DNA of 64,000 nucleotides, from NCBI GenBank assembly GCA_040221175.1, contig JAVJVK010000004.1, forward strand, positions 914,268 through 978,267, in the 5' to 3' direction. The position numbers and the translations under genes are program-made. Below are positions 24,570-31,352 of this stretch, piece after piece. The notes under the pieces are model-generated. The model saw only the letters and a list, made by a program, of their open reading frames with translations, did no database searches and had not been told where the DNA came from. Source of the stretch: Phycisphaerales bacterium (GTDB taxonomy: Bacteria > Planctomycetota > Phycisphaerae > Phycisphaerales > UBA1924). Within the stretch, counting starts at the first letter, position 1. Each line of letters opens with the position of its first letter.

Positions 24570-25070
24570 TCAGTCTTCGGCGTTGCCCGCGTCCATATCC
24601 CCAAGCTGGCGGAAGCAGGCCTCGTAGCCCAGCAGCAGGTGGGCCGCGGCTCGTGCGCTCTCTTCCGAATCCAGGGATTCGGCGGGAACGTTGAGCGGCG
24701 AACGGAACGTAAACAGCATGTCGTCGGACCTGAAGTGCTCGAACGTCGGCCGGGGCCCTTCGTAGCCCAGGTCGACCATTTCCTCTTCCAGCAGTTCATC
24801 GAGCTTGTCGCCGGTGTGAACCAGGTCCGCCTCGATCGACTCGCTCTGCCAGCGGTCGGCCATCTCGAGGGCGACCCAGACCTTGCCGTCATCCCAACGA
24901 ACCCGGTAGTACGCCTCTTCGGCGGAGCCATCGGCCAGGCAGTCCAGCCTGTTGTTGATGATCTGGCACGAGGCGAAGACACCCGCCGCTTCCGCCCGCT
25001 GACGCAGGGCTTCCAGGAGCGTGCCGAAGGCGGGCGGAGCAGAGCTTGAGGTCGATCCGGATTGAGGCAT
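24570..25070 (-). CDS. Conserved hypothetical soluble protein (possibly YbjN-like)
   Basis: A 166-residue protein from the ATG at 25070, with G-G-A-G-G-G just upstream; the longer upstream frame runs through the tRNA-Leu gene on the other strand and is rejected. There is no signal peptide or span. The first 85 residues alternate helices and strands, with L-L-E-A-L-R-Q-R-A-E-A-A-G and R-V-R-W-D-D-G-K-V-W-V-A-L-E-M, a pattern that recalls YbjN or type III chaperone-like folds, but this is only an impression. The C-terminus is acidic. It stands alone, convergent with the small membrane proteins. Confidence 0.6.
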   Translation of the reverse strand: MPQSGSTSSSAPPAFGTLLEALRQRAEAAGVFASCQIINNRLDCLADGSAEEAYYRVRWDDGKVWVALEMADRWQSESIEADLVHTGDKLDELLEEEMVDLGYEGPRPTFEHFRSDDMLFTFRSPLNVPAESLDSEESARAAAHLLLGYEACFRQLGDMDAGNAED

Positions 25071-25127
25071 GGGCCCTCCGATGGGGGTTCTCGGGTGCTG
25101 CATTGGGTCCGTTGGGGCATCGTACGC

Positions 25128-25156
25128 TCGACAGCGGGCGGCCTGACCGCTATGCT
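25128..25156 (+). promoter_or_regulatory. Promoter for tRNA-Leu
   Basis: TCGACA (25128-25133) and TATGCT (25151-25156) are 17 bases apart, a sigma-70-type arrangement with five and four consensus matches. The expected start near 25163 is about 27 bases before the tRNA. Confidence 0.5.
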
Positions 25157-25189
25157 CACCCCGCGCCGGGTTTCCCGGCCTCGCCCCAC

Positions 25190-25273
25190 GCCCAGGTGGC
25201 GGAACTGGCAGACGCGCTACCTTGAGGTGGTAGTCCTGGAAACAGGGTGGAGGTTCGAGTCCTCTCCTGGGCA
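25190..25273 (+). tRNA. tRNA-Leu (anticodon GAG)
   Basis: An 84-nt class II tRNA. The acceptor stem GCCCAGG pairs with CCTGGGC at 25266-25272, followed by the discriminator A. The anticodon stem CTACC/GGTAG encloses the loop TTGAGGT, giving anticodon GAG, which reads CUC and CUU leucine codons. A long variable arm follows, and the T arm contains GGTTCGAGTCC. The 3' CCA is not encoded. The D arm has the usual GGC-AACTGG-AG pattern of tRNA-Leu. Confidence 0.95.
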
Positions 25274-25413
25274 TTCCTTCCCGACCGGCGGTCCGTCCGA
25301 TATCCGACGCGACCGCACAACCGGCACAACCAATCGAGATCAACCTTGGCCCTTGCCCGACCGATGGTGTGGATATCGGTCCGCCATGCCGGCGACCGAG
25401 GAGGGCCCGCTCG

Positions 25414-26286
25414 ATGTCGCAGCCGCAGTTGACGCCGCAAACCACATCCCAGGAACTGCCCGCCATCGATGGCCGGGCCCTGGAGTCACTCGCCGCCGTC
25501 GTGTTGGAGCGGTCAGGCCTCACCCTGCCAGACGACCGCCGCAGCGAACTCTCCTCCTGGCTGAAGACGCGCATCGCGGAAGTCGGGCTCGACACCTTCG
25601 ACCAGTATCTCACGCTGTTGACGGCGGGCCCGCTCCGCGGTGAAGAGTTCCAGGCCATTCTCGAACACGTCAGTCCGAGCACGGCTGCGTTCTTCGATCA
25701 CGAGCGCCAGTTGAAGGCGTTCGAATCCTCGATCTTGCCCGGCTTGCTCGAGGCCCGGAAGGAAGGCCGACAACTGCGGCTGTTTTGCCCGGCCTGCGGC
25801 CGCGGCGAGACGGCTTACACGCTGGCCATGATCGTGCACCGGTGCCTGGGCGTCCGCCTCATGGACTGGTGCGTGGAGATCTATGGCTGCGACCTGAATC
25901 ACGCCGCGATCGACGCTGCATCGCGTGGCGTCTACGGAAGCGAAATCGCGTCGAGCGTGCCGGAAATCGTGCGACTGCGGTACTTCACCCAGCACGGCGA
26001 GCGGTACGCTGTGAACGACGAGATCACGCAGATGCTCGGGTTCGAGGCGATCGATCTTCGCGACCGTGCCGGCATCGCCCGCCACGGCTCATGGGACGCG
26101 ATCGTCTGTCGCGACACGCTCGGCCACTTCGAGCCGCAGATCCGCGAGGGTGTGCTGGGCATGTTCCACGACCTGCTGGCCGACGACGGCGTGCTGATGG
26201 TCGGCGAGTCGGAGATCCTGCCAATCGAACCGACGACGTTCACGCCGCTGCCGGACCGCGCGGCAGCCGCGTATCGCAAGGCATAA
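25414..26286 (+). CDS. CheR-type SAM-dependent methyltransferase
   Basis: A 290-residue protein from the ATG at 25414, with G-A-G-G-A-G-G-G upstream. Residues about 20-85 match the small helical CheR N-terminal domain. The SAM-binding strand reads L-F-C-P-A-C-G-R-G-E-T-A-Y-T-L-A-M, and Y-G-C-D-L-N-H-A-A-I-D-A-A-S-R-G-V-Y is the second motif. The motif usually R-N-x-L-x-Y-F is here R-D-T-L-G-H-F, with Asn replaced by Asp. CheR enzymes methylate glutamates of chemoreceptors, but no chemotaxis gene is in the window, and stand-alone CheR proteins with other targets are common. It follows the tRNA on the same strand by 140 bases and faces a small coiled-coil gene. Confidence 0.88.
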   Translation: MSQPQLTPQTTSQELPAIDGRALESLAAVVLERSGLTLPDDRRSELSSWLKTRIAEVGLDTFDQYLTLLTAGPLRGEEFQAILEHVSPSTAAFFDHERQLKAFESSILPGLLEARKEGRQLRLFCPACGRGETAYTLAMIVHRCLGVRLMDWCVEIYGCDLNHAAIDAASRGVYGSEIASSVPEIVRLRYFTQHGERYAVNDEITQMLGFEAIDLRDRAGIARHGSWDAIVCRDTLGHFEPQIREGVLGMFHDLLADDGVLMVGESEILPIEPTTFTPLPDRAAAAYRKA

Positions 26287-26306
26287 GCCCCCGAAGACCA
26301 AATGGA

Positions 26307-26338
26307 GCACGCCCGATCCACGTCTGGACCGGGCGTGC
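26307..26338. terminator. Strong hairpin between convergent genes
   Basis: GCACGCCCG (26307-26315) pairs perfectly with CGGGCGTGC (26330-26338), and inner TCCA/TGGA extends the stem after one mismatch, leaving loop CGTC. It lies between the stops of the CheR gene and the coiled-coil gene. No long U-run follows on either strand, so termination is likely but not certain. Confidence 0.5.
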
Positions 26339-26402
26339 GGAGGACACAAGGCGCCGGGCCGCCCTTCGGCGGATGGGCACGTCTTTATCGCAGGACGGAG
26401 GC

Positions 26403-26678
26403 TTACTCGCCGGACTCTTCGCCGGCCGAGCGGGCCAGCATGTCGCGGAGGTAGCGGTTCTCGCGGCGGGTCGCTTCGAGATCGAACACGAGGTACTTCA
26501 CGCTGAGGCGCAGGTAGTCGAGGGACTCCTGCATCTCACCGATGGCCTTCTTCACCCGGTCGTGGCGGGTCTTGGTCTCGTCGGCCAGTTTGCGGAGGCG
26601 GTCGCGCTCGCCCTCGGGCATGTCGTTGATCTTGGTCAGCAGTTCACCGAGCCGGGCGTGAAAGTCGCGATCGTTCAT
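26403..26678 (-). CDS. Small coiled-coil protein of unknown function
   Basis: A 91-residue hydrophilic protein from the ATG at 26678, with G-G-A-G-G ten bases upstream. The longer frame is a shadow of the next gene. It is almost entirely helical with heptad spacing, for example L-G-E-L-L-T-K-I-N-D-M and E-S-L-D-Y-L-R-L-S-V-K-Y-L-V-F-D-L-E. It ends in an acidic tail, and no cysteine is present. It lies downstream of a clear terminator for the preceding minus-strand gene, so it is probably a separate transcription unit. I recognise no family. It could be a structural or adaptor protein. Confidence 0.65.
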   Translation of the reverse strand: MNDRDFHARLGELLTKINDMPEGERDRLRKLADETKTRHDRVKKAIGEMQESLDYLRLSVKYLVFDLEATRRENRYLRDMLARSAGEESGE

Positions 26679-26798
26679 GTGGGTGTCCTCCGTCGATCTG
26701 ATCTGTGGATGTCGTCCGCCCCCGCGGCCTGTGCCAAGACCAGATACAACCCACGCGCCGCCGTGCCAGAAGATGGGCACGAACTGCGCGACGTCCAA

Positions 26799-26828
26799 TA
26801 AAAAACGCCCTGCATGGCTTTCAGGGCG
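26799..26828 (-). terminator. Intrinsic terminator of the DUF3553 gene
   Basis: Read on the minus strand, CGCCCTG and CAGGGCG form a perfect 7-bp stem around a 9-base loop and are followed by TTTTTTATT. It lies about 70 bases beyond the stop of the gene at 26900-27466. Confidence 0.88.
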
Positions 26829-26899
26829 GTTCTCGGTCCATTTGTGCCGGTGGGGCAAGCTGGGGCCTGCTGGTCGGCCGTCCGGGCTGTTGATCGCCG

Positions 26900-27466
26900 T
26901 CAACGCCGAGCGTTGCGTCCGCGCAACACGTCCTGTGCCTCGTTGGGCATCGACAACGCGATGCGCCGGAATTCCGGCTCGTTCTCGCGCTTCATCTGCC
27001 GGCCAAGATCCCGCAGGTGGTCTTCCAGCGTGCGGCGGAAGCGGGCGAAAGCATCCTCGATGTCGTGGCGGGGTAGCTCCGATAACGGATCGACCAATCC
27101 GGTCTGCATGGCCGCCCAATCGATGAGCGAGCCGCCGCGGCCGTTAAAGCGGAACAGGGCCCCGGCCTCCATGAATCGGTCGGGCAGCGGCCGCAACGCA
27201 TCGCGCACCGACTCGGGCAATGCGACCATCCTGGCCTGGAGGGCCGCGGGCTGGAGGTTTACCGGGCCATCGTCGGTATGCGTGAGCGAGGGCGAGTCGA
27301 TGACTTCTCGCACGCCGGCCCGGGCAAAGCGGATGCGGACCTTGCGGGTGGGCTCGCCATCGACGATGGTCGAGATGACCGAGAGCACCTCGCCGTGGCC
27401 CCATTCGGGCCGGGTTGCCAGACGGACCCGGTCGCCCTTCTTCACTTCTGCCACGCTGCTGGACAC
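26900..27466 (-). CDS. DUF3553-type protein
   Basis: A 188-residue protein. I choose the GTG at 27466 (V-S-S-S-V-A-E-V-K-K-G-D-R-V) because a strong G-A-G-G-A-G-G-G lies six bases before it; the ATG at 27484 would include that ribosome site in the coding sequence. Residues about 10-50 (K-K-G-D-R-V-R-L-A-T-R-P-E-W-G-H-G-E-V) match the DUF3553 domain, a small beta barrel-like module also found next to UvrD/Rep helicases. The rest is a helical region rich in Arg, Glu and Leu with no match I recognise. It may bind DNA or RNA polymerase, as CarD/UvrD-associated domains do, but that is inference. It has its own terminator and is divergent from rpoZ. Confidence 0.75.
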   Translation of the reverse strand: MSSSVAEVKKGDRVRLATRPEWGHGEVLSVISTIVDGEPTRKVRIRFARAGVREVIDSPSLTHTDDGPVNLQPAALQARMVALPESVRDALRPLPDRFMEAGALFRFNGRGGSLIDWAAMQTGLVDPLSELPRHDIEDAFARFRRTLEDHLRDLGRQMKRENEPEFRRIALSMPNEAQDVLRGRNARR

Positions 27467-27621
27467 CCCTTGCCCTCCTCGCATTGGGTCGCGGGGCCGA
27501 TGATAGCTCCCCGGGAATGGACGGGCGGGCCTAGTATTAACCTGCAGCGTATACGACACCCAGCACCGCCCGGCGATCCGGGTGCGTGCTGCTCGTGCGT
27601 CATCGGGAGCCCCCAACTGCC

Positions 27622-27876
27622 ATGATCGAAGCCCTTAAGAGCAACGAGATCGCCTCCAAGGTCGGCGGCCGATTCAAGCTGACCGTGCTCATCCAGCGCC
27701 GCCTGGTCGAACTGCTCGACGGTTCGCGCCCGCTGGTGGACCGCAACGGCCGCAGCGACCTCGAAGTCGTGATCGAAGAGATCATGCAGGACAAGATCAC
27801 CCTCGAATTCGCCGAGCCCGAGGCGGCCGAGGCCCTGCCCCCCGCCCCCACGCGCTCCCAGGAAGCGTTGCTCTAA
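27622..27876 (+). CDS. rpoZ: DNA-directed RNA polymerase subunit omega
   Basis: An 84-residue omega subunit, which helps fold and hold the beta-prime subunit of RNA polymerase. The N-terminus M-I-E-A-L-K-S-N-E-I-A-S-K-V-G-G-R-F-K matches planctomycete omega proteins. L-I-Q-R-R-L-V-E-L-L-D-G-S-R-P-L-V is the core helix, and the conserved glutamates E-E-I-M follow. The C-terminus is Pro/Ala-rich. The ATG at 27622 is the second in-frame start; the first adds twelve odd residues. coaC starts 12 bases after the stop, the same rpoZ-coa order seen in many bacteria, so the two are likely cotranscribed. Confidence 0.9.
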   Translation: MIEALKSNEIASKVGGRFKLTVLIQRRLVELLDGSRPLVDRNGRSDLEVVIEEIMQDKITLEFAEPEAAEALPPAPTRSQEALL

Positions 27877-27888
27877 CGCGCCCGGGCG

Positions 27889-28467
27889 ATGACCAGCCAA
27901 TCCAATGCTGACTTGACCGGCCGCCGCGTGCTCATCGGCGTGACCGGCGGCATCGCCGCGTATAAGACGGCCACGGTCGTCAGCCGCCTGAGCCAGCGGG
28001 GCTGCGACGTGCGCGTGGCCATGACCGAGGCGGCCACGAAGTTCGTCACCCCCCTGACCTTCGAGGCGCTCAGCGGGCACCCGGTCGTGACCGGCGTGTG
28101 GGACCACCACGACCCGGGCGACGTGCAGCACGTCAACCTGGCCGACCGCATCGACCTGGCGCTGGTCGCTCCGTGCACGATGGACTGCCTGGCCCGGCTG
28201 GCGCACGGCCATACCGGCGACCCGATCACGCTCATCCTGAGCGCCGTCGATCGCGCGAAGACGCCCGTGTTGTTGTCGCCCTCGATGAACAGCGTGATGC
28301 TGGCCCAGCCCAGCACGCAGCGCAACATCGCCCAACTCCGCGAAGACGGCTACCAGATCCTCGACGCCGAAAGCGGCTGGCAGGCCTGCCGGCACGTGGG
28401 GCCGGGGCGGATGCCCGAGCCGGAGACGCTGATCGAAGTGGTGATGGAGGCCCTGGCGAAGCTGTAG
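27889..28467 (+). CDS. coaC: Phosphopantothenoylcysteine decarboxylase (CoaC-type flavoprotein)
   Basis: A 192-residue flavoprotein that decarboxylates 4'-phosphopantothenoylcysteine in coenzyme A synthesis. It contains the FMN-binding start G-V-T-G-G-I-A-A-Y-K, the decarboxylase motif P-S-M-N-S-V-M (family P-x-M-N-x-x-M), and the C-terminal A-C-R-H-V-G-P-G-R-M-P-E-P, where the cysteine and G-R-M-x-E-P form the substrate flap. Most bacteria fuse this to a CoaB synthetase domain. Here the gene stops after the decarboxylase, so CoaB must be encoded elsewhere. It lies 12 bases after rpoZ and is convergent with the ChaN-like gene with a three-base gap. Confidence 0.92.
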   Translation: MTSQSNADLTGRRVLIGVTGGIAAYKTATVVSRLSQRGCDVRVAMTEAATKFVTPLTFEALSGHPVVTGVWDHHDPGDVQHVNLADRIDLALVAPCTMDCLARLAHGHTGDPITLILSAVDRAKTPVLLSPSMNSVMLAQPSTQRNIAQLREDGYQILDAESGWQACRHVGPGRMPEPETLIEVVMEALAKL

Positions 28468-28470
28468 ACG

Positions 28471-29430
28471 CTACGCGTCCTCATCTTCGCCCTCATCGGC
28501 CGGCCCGACGTAGATCACGATGTCGCCACGGCCCTTGTCCTCTTCGGCCAGTTCGTCGCTCCAACTGGGGACCATGACGATGCTGAGAAGTCGGGCGCCG
28601 GGGCGCATGCGTTCGAGGTAATATCGCGTAGCGCCGTCGAATTCGACGTGGAAGCGGCCAACGACCAGGGCGACGGGTTCGTGACCGGCCTGGAGCGCCG
28701 TTGCGACGCTATCGGCCATGGTGGCGTCCCAGACCAGTTGCGAGCGGAGGAAGTCGAGCGGACCCGAGCCGCCGTGGCTTACGTCCATGCCGCCCATGGC
28801 CTCGACGAAGCGATCGCGGTACGCCGACGGTCCCTGCTCGTCGCGCGGCAGCACGAACGTGGTGCGCTGGGCGGGGCTCATGGCGCGAAGGGCGTCGTAG
28901 CCATCTGTACGCGCCAGGCGGACGTAGCGGCGAGGGGCGTTCGCGGCGATCACCACGCCGCCGGCGTCCCGGGTCGCGTTAAACATCGCCTGGTGTGCGT
29001 CGGGGAAGTTCGAGGCGCTGCGGCCTGACTTCTTGATGAAGTCTTCCTCTTCAATCATGCCGCCGAGGTACTCGTCGATGGCGAGCTGCTGGTCGCGCTC
29101 GAAGAACTCGAGGAGGAGGGCGGGCGTCTCGTCGTGGTCGCGGACGCTCAGCATGTCCTTCCAGATTGCGGCGGCGACTGGGAGCCCAACCGGATGGCCG
29201 TGCAACTCGCCGAACAAGACGGCGTCGGCCTTCTTCACTTGATCAAAGATGTCCAGGTCATTGAGTTTCTCGCCGGTCCGACCATCGAAGAACTCGGTCT
29301 CCGGATGGTCGATCATCTGGGTCCTGATCGAGTCAGGCGTACGGGGCTGAACCATCGGCCCAAACACTCCGCATCCAGAAACAGCCAGCGACACCGCAAC
29401 GAGCGACAGAACCAGGGCTTTCTGCGGCAT
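28471..29430 (-). CDS. ChaN-family (haem-binding uptake-type) lipoprotein
   Basis: A 319-residue lipoprotein. The N-terminus is a type II signal with lipobox A-V-S-G-C at residues 16-20. The ChaN domain shows A-D-A-V-L-F-G-E-L-H-G-H-P-V-G (family G-E-x-H-x-x-x), L-L-L-E-F-F-E-R-D-Q-Q, and V-A-L-V-V-G-R-F-H-V near the end. Campylobacter ChaN binds haem as a dimer and is linked to iron uptake; the family is otherwise poorly understood. In this sequence His replaces part of the usual G-x-x-H motif near the end but the overall pattern is kept. No other iron-uptake gene is adjacent. It stands alone, convergent with coaC. Confidence 0.85.
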   Translation of the reverse strand: MPQKALVLSLVAVSLAVSGCGVFGPMVQPRTPDSIRTQMIDHPETEFFDGRTGEKLNDLDIFDQVKKADAVLFGELHGHPVGLPVAAAIWKDMLSVRDHDETPALLLEFFERDQQLAIDEYLGGMIEEEDFIKKSGRSASNFPDAHQAMFNATRDAGGVVIAANAPRRYVRLARTDGYDALRAMSPAQRTTFVLPRDEQGPSAYRDRFVEAMGGMDVSHGGSGPLDFLRSQLVWDATMADSVATALQAGHEPVALVVGRFHVEFDGATRYYLERMRPGARLLSIVMVPSWSDELAEEDKGRGDIVIYVGPADEGEDEDA

Positions 29431-29521
29431 GTGATCTCCTGCACTTGAGACTCGGTAACGGCCGCCCCTGTTCTATGCTCTCGCCGCCGCCCTCGCCTCC
29501 CAATCGCCGGAGCCCCGACCC

Positions 29522-30538
29522 TTGGACCCCACCACCTACGCCGGCTTTGCCGCCGGGCTGGCGACGAGCCTGCTCTGGGCCCTGACCAGCCTTTGCTTTG
29601 CCGCGGGCGGGCGGCGGATCGGCCCCACGCTGGTCAATGGGCTGCGGCTGTACGTGGCCATCGTGCTGCTGACGGGCATGGCGTGGATCGCCACGGGAGA
29701 CATCCTCCCCGTACTCAACGACCGGCAGTTCATCCTTCTGGCCGCCTCGGCGCTGGTGGGCATCGTCATCGGCGACCAGGCGTTATTCACGGCGTTCGTA
29801 GACATCGGGCCCAGGCTGAGCCTGCTGATGATGAGCACCGCCCCGATCTGGGCGGCCGTGCTGGGGTGGATGGTGCTGGGCGAGGCGCTTGCCTGGCCAG
29901 CTTTGCTGGGCATCAGCGTCACCATTGCGGGCGTGGCGTGGGTCATCATGGAGCGGCCGACCATGAAAGCCGACGAGCGGGCCCACCCCCACCGCGTGCG
30001 GGGCATCACTCTGGCGCTGGTGGGCTCGATGTGCCAGGGCGGCGGGCTGCTGATCAGCAAGGCGGGCATGGGCCACGGCTGGATGGAGCCCGAGCAGCAC
30101 CTGGGGCCATTGCCGGCCACGCAAGTGCGCATTGCGGTTGCGATCGTGTGCATGACGCCCGTGCTCATCGCCCGATGGCGGTTCCAGGCGAACAGGAACG
30201 CGCCGAAGATTCCAGCGCGCACCTTGAAGATCGGGCTGGCGTTCACCGCGTTAGGGGCCCTCGTCGGGCCGTTCCTGGGCATGTGGATGAGCCTGGTAAC
30301 GGCCGACCTGACGCCCGTGGCCGTTGCGCAGACGCTCTGCTCACTGGCCCCGGTGATGATCCTGCCCATGGTGGCCTGGCACGGCGATCGGGTCTCGCCC
30401 CGGGCCGTACTGGGCGCGTGCGTGGCGGTGGGTGGCGTGGCGCTCCTGGCGCTGCTGCCCGCGATTCTTCCCGAGAACTGGACAAAATCCGGTCCGACCC
30501 GTGAGTCGACGCCACCGGCGACGCTCGAAGAGAGATGA
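29522..30538 (+). CDS. EamA/DMT-superfamily transporter
   Basis: A 338-residue membrane protein with about ten spans in two EamA repeats, the first from about residue 8 (A-G-L-A-T-S-L-L-W-A-L-T-S) and the second beginning near residue 165 (I-T-L-A-L-V-G-S-M-C-Q-G-G-G). The repeat boundary region reads A-P-I-W-A-A-V-L-G-W-M-V-L-G-E, a family hallmark. Drug/metabolite transporters export or import small metabolites; the substrate here cannot be told. The start is TTG at 29522, with G-G-A-G ten bases upstream. A palindrome and a sigma factor follow it. The C-terminus is hydrophilic. Confidence 0.9.
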   Translation: MDPTTYAGFAAGLATSLLWALTSLCFAAGGRRIGPTLVNGLRLYVAIVLLTGMAWIATGDILPVLNDRQFILLAASALVGIVIGDQALFTAFVDIGPRLSLLMMSTAPIWAAVLGWMVLGEALAWPALLGISVTIAGVAWVIMERPTMKADERAHPHRVRGITLALVGSMCQGGGLLISKAGMGHGWMEPEQHLGPLPATQVRIAVAIVCMTPVLIARWRFQANRNAPKIPARTLKIGLAFTALGALVGPFLGMWMSLVTADLTPVAVAQTLCSLAPVMILPMVAWHGDRVSPRAVLGACVAVGGVALLALLPAILPENWTKSGPTRESTPPATLEER

Positions 30539-30573
30539 CCATCGCTCGCACCAATCGAGCCGACGCACAAACA

Positions 30574-30601
30574 CCGCGTGTTCGGGTACCCGAACACGCG
30601 G
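30574..30601. promoter_or_regulatory. Perfect 28-bp palindrome upstream of ECF sigma factor
   Basis: The half-site CCGCGTGTTCGGGT (30574-30587) is followed at once by its exact reverse complement, with no spacer. It ends 20 bases before a TACAAT -10-like box at 30622-30627, so it covers the -35 region of the sigma factor promoter. A dimeric regulator site or a transcript hairpin ending the EamA gene are the two readings. There is no U-tract. Confidence 0.8.
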
Positions 30602-30621
30602 GGATTCGCGGAACAAACGGT

Positions 30622-30627
30622 TACAAT
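30622..30627 (+). promoter_or_regulatory. Candidate -10 element of the sigma factor/kinase operon
   Basis: TACAAT matches TATAAT at five of six positions and lies 30 bases before the sigma factor ATG. No consensus -35 stands at the usual distance; the palindrome's right end is there instead, which suggests an activator-dependent or self-regulated promoter (inference). Confidence 0.4.
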
Positions 30628-30657
30628 CCCTCAGGCATCCGACGCCTGGGGGGAGCC

Positions 30658-31326
30658 ATGATCCAGAACCAAGCCGATGGCCACGGCTCACGCGACGCCG
30701 ATCCGTGCGAGGCGCTGCTCGCCCGCGCCATGAAGGGTGATCGCGCGGCGCTCATCGACCTGCTCGAACAGTGCGCGCCCATGCTGCGAGGCCGCCTGGA
30801 GGGCAAGATTCCGCCCCAGTTGCGCGTCACGGTGGAAGCCGACGACGTGCTGCAGGTCACGTACATCGAGGTCGTCGGCCGCATCTCGCAGTTCAAGAGC
30901 GGGGGCATGAACGGCTTTCGCGCTTGGGTCTCGCGCGTGGCCGAGAACAACCTGCTGGACGCCATTCGCTCGGCCCATGCGGCCAAGCGTCCCGACCCGG
31001 CCAAGCGAGCCCACTCGCCGCGCAATGCCGATGACTCGGCCGCGACGCTGATCGAGGTGATCGCCGGCGACAGCAAGGCGACGCCCTCGCGGTTCGTCGC
31101 GCGGGGCGAGGCGGTGATGGCGATGGAGCGCATGCTCGCGACGCTGCCGGCCGACTACGCGAAGGTCATCCGCCTGTATGACCTGGCCGGCCATCCCGTG
31201 GAAGAGGTCGCCAAGGAGATGGGCCGGTCGACCGGCGCCGTTTTCATGCCGCGCGCCCGCGCGCACGACCGGCTCCGGGAGGCCATGGGCGACGAAGACC
31301 AGTACTTCTCCCGCCCGGGCAGTTGA
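30658..31326 (+). CDS. ECF-type RNA polymerase sigma factor
   Basis: A 222-residue sigma-70-family factor from the ATG at 30658 with a G-G-G-G-G-A-G upstream. Region 2 is seen as E-A-D-D-V-L-Q-V-T-Y-I-E-V-V and F-R-A-W-V-S-R-V-A-E-N-N-L-L-D-A-I-R. Region 4 near the end shows L-P-A-D-Y-A-K-V-I-R-L-Y-D-L and a helix-turn-helix V-E-E-V-A-K-E-M-G-R-S-T-G-A-V. The linker (about residues 110-150) is long and basic. No anti-sigma gene is present; instead a membrane Ser/Thr kinase starts 26 bases downstream, an arrangement common in planctomycetes, where phosphorylation may control the sigma factor. The palindrome upstream may allow autoregulation. Confidence 0.9.
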   Translation: MIQNQADGHGSRDADPCEALLARAMKGDRAALIDLLEQCAPMLRGRLEGKIPPQLRVTVEADDVLQVTYIEVVGRISQFKSGGMNGFRAWVSRVAENNLLDAIRSAHAAKRPDPAKRAHSPRNADDSAATLIEVIAGDSKATPSRFVARGEAVMAMERMLATLPADYAKVIRLYDLAGHPVEEVAKEMGRSTGAVFMPRARAHDRLREAMGDEDQYFSRPGS

Positions 31327-31352
31327 CACCACCCCACCACGGACGCTGCCGC

